Source: Peptococcaceae bacterium BRH_c23 (GTDB lineage Bacteria > Bacillota_B > Desulfitobacteriia > Desulfitobacteriales > Desulfitobacteriaceae). From it: DNA of 6,066 nt. The stretch spans positions 1-6,066 of the forward strand of contig LADV01000055.1 in the NCBI GenBank assembly GCA_000961805.1. The letters are read 5' to 3'. Shown here in pieces: positions 4,998-6,066 of the stretch. The stretch's first letter is position 1, and every line of letters begins with the position of its first letter. A program made the translations under genes and the position numbers. A model generated the notes under the pieces. It worked only from the letters and a program-made list of their open reading frames with translations, searched no databases and was not told where the DNA came from.

Positions 4998-5474
4998 ATG
5001 GACTTGATAAGAAAGGTGTCGGCCGCAGCCCACACCCTAGCTGGCATAATTCTTGGAGTGATGTTCCTATCGATGGTAGCCAATATCATTGCTCGGAAAC
5101 TTGGAGTTTCCATGATATGGGTTGAAGAGTTGAGCGGTTATGGGGCGGTTTGGGCGACTTATCTGGGGATAGCTTTTGCCCTTAGGGAGGAGAGACACGT
5201 ACGTGTTGATATTCTAACCAGAAAACTACCACCGAGAGGACAAGAGCTGATGCGTTTCTTAGGTGATCTGGTTTGCGTGGTTTTTAGCGCCTTGATTACA
5301 TGGAAAGGGTTTTATTTGATTTGGTCCTCCTACATTTCGGGACGGCATACCCCTTTTTTGGAAATACCAATCTACCTGTTGCAAATTGTTTTGCCGGTGG
5401 GTATGATTCTTTTCGGTCTTGAAGCGTTGATGGATGCAGTTAGATATCTAAACGGAAAGGAGAATGCTCTATGA
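4998..5474 (+). CDS. dctQ: TRAP transporter small membrane subunit, DctQ family
   Basis: The 158-residue integral membrane protein has four predicted helices, at roughly 12-32, 46-64, 86-108 and 122-144. The family pattern between helices 2 and 3 is present: WVEELSGYGAVWATYLGIAF (41-60) followed by LREERHVRVDIL (62-73), in which Trp41, Glu43/44 and the H-V-R-V-D string are typical. DctQ pairs with DctM to form the transport unit; length is normal. ATG 4998 is preferred to an in-frame TTG at 4992. The ribosome site is poor, only a G-run at 4986-4990, which may fit lower expression than dctP. The stop overlaps the dctM start by four bases (ATGA), a sign of translational coupling. Confidence 0.94.
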   Translation: MDLIRKVSAAAHTLAGIILGVMFLSMVANIIARKLGVSMIWVEELSGYGAVWATYLGIAFALREERHVRVDILTRKLPPRGQELMRFLGDLVCVVFSALITWKGFYLIWSSYISGRHTPFLEIPIYLLQIVLPVGMILFGLEALMDAVRYLNGKENAL

Positions 5475-6066
5475 CCAGTCTTATACTGCTAGCGGTTATC
5501 CTCCTGATTGTGCTGCTATTTATAGGAACGCCCGTGCCTGTGGCCTTAGGTTTCGCAGGTTTAATTGGTCTCTATGCTCTTAGCGGAGAAGGAGCGCTTG
5601 TAGTCGCTGCCAAGGTAATGTTTGATACCGTCAATGACTTTATTTTTCTGGCTATACCCTTGTTTATCTTAATGGGGACTATCTTGGGCAGGGGAAGGAT
5701 AGGAGAAAAGCTATATTACCTGTTTGACGTTTTTCTACGCCAAATTCCCGGCGGCGTAGGCATTGCCACGATTTTGACCTGTGCATTTTTAGCGGCTATG
5801 ATTGGAACGAGCGTGGCTATTGCGGCTATGGTAGGTTCCTTCGCAATTTCTAATCTGATGAAATATGGTTACAGTTTCCCTTTGTCTTTGGGTATATGTG
5901 TGGCTGGGGGGGCCTTGGGCATCCTGATTCCACCCAGTGTACCTATGATAGTGTATGGCGCTTTCACCCAGGAATCTACGGGCAGCTTATTCATGGCTGG
6001 CGTGGTCCCAGGCATGCTGGCGGTTATTCTTTTCTCAATTTATGTGGCTTGGGAATATCTTCGTTC
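5471..6066 (+). CDS. dctM: TRAP transporter large membrane subunit, DctM family, 3' end outside window
   Basis: The first 198 residues of a protein that is usually about 425-430 long; the frame runs off the right edge. DctM forms the ion-coupled transport channel. Visible family motifs are an N-terminal helix (LILLAVILLIVLLFIGTPV, 4-22), IPLFILMGTILG (62-73), IPGGVGIATILTCAFLAAM (about 92-110), IGTSVAIAAMVGS (111-123), and GGALGILIPPSVPMIVYG (about 145-162), the last being a hallmark of the family. About five or six membrane helices are in view. AAAGGAG at 5456-5462 precedes the ATG by eight bases and lies inside the end of dctQ, with which the gene overlaps by four bases. No break or odd residue is seen in the part shown. 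Confidence 0.95.
   Translation, partial: MTSLILLAVILLIVLLFIGTPVPVALGFAGLIGLYALSGEGALVVAAKVMFDTVNDFIFLAIPLFILMGTILGRGRIGEKLYYLFDVFLRQIPGGVGIATILTCAFLAAMIGTSVAIAAMVGSFAISNLMKYGYSFPLSLGICVAGGALGILIPPSVPMIVYGAFTQESTGSLFMAGVVPGMLAVILFSIYVAWEYLR

Overview
The window looks like a chromosomal segment of an anaerobic, low-to-mid GC Gram-positive bacterium. A Desulfosporosinus/Desulfitobacterium-type Clostridium fits best. This is inferred from strong AGGAGG-type ribosome sites, GTG starts, a lipoprotein-type solute-binding protein, a sigma-54 promoter and the gene mix; no marker gene proves it. All supported genes are on the + strand.

Left part (1-1902): the possible tail of an unidentified gene (3-176) is followed by a short perfect inverted repeat. 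A compact run of three genes comes next: a MoaD/ThiS-type small sulfur-carrier protein ending in Gly-Gly (225-503), a short soluble methyl-accepting-chemotaxis-type signalling protein (537-1352), and an unrecognised 176-residue protein with a CxxCxxC cluster (1372-1902). The 33 and 19 bp gaps suggest one transcription unit.

Middle part (1903-2331): no intact gene is visible. I read it as a small gene graveyard. It holds a short frame resembling a piece of a molybdenum hydroxylase (weak), a 54-residue small ORF that is whole if one A is added, and a FeoA-like fragment interrupted by a TGA stop.

Centre (2332-3525): a second MoaD/ThiS paralogue, about 77% identical to the first by hand alignment, is followed by a MoeB/ThiF-type adenylyltransferase and a weak candidate terminator. 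An enzyme of this family adenylates the C-terminal glycine of a MoaD-type partner, so the two parts probably serve molybdenum- or tungsten-pterin cofactor synthesis or a related sulfur-transfer job. The enzyme using the cofactor is not in the window.

Right part (3526-6066): a TRAP transporter operon encodes a binding lipoprotein (DctP), the small membrane subunit (DctQ) and the large membrane subunit (DctM, cut by the window end). It is preceded by a convincing -24/-12 sigma-54 promoter at 3662-3678 and a leader of roughly 180 bases. A strong hairpin without a T-run separates dctP from dctQ. The transporter has its own promoter, so its link to the MoaD/MoeB genes is by neighbourhood only.
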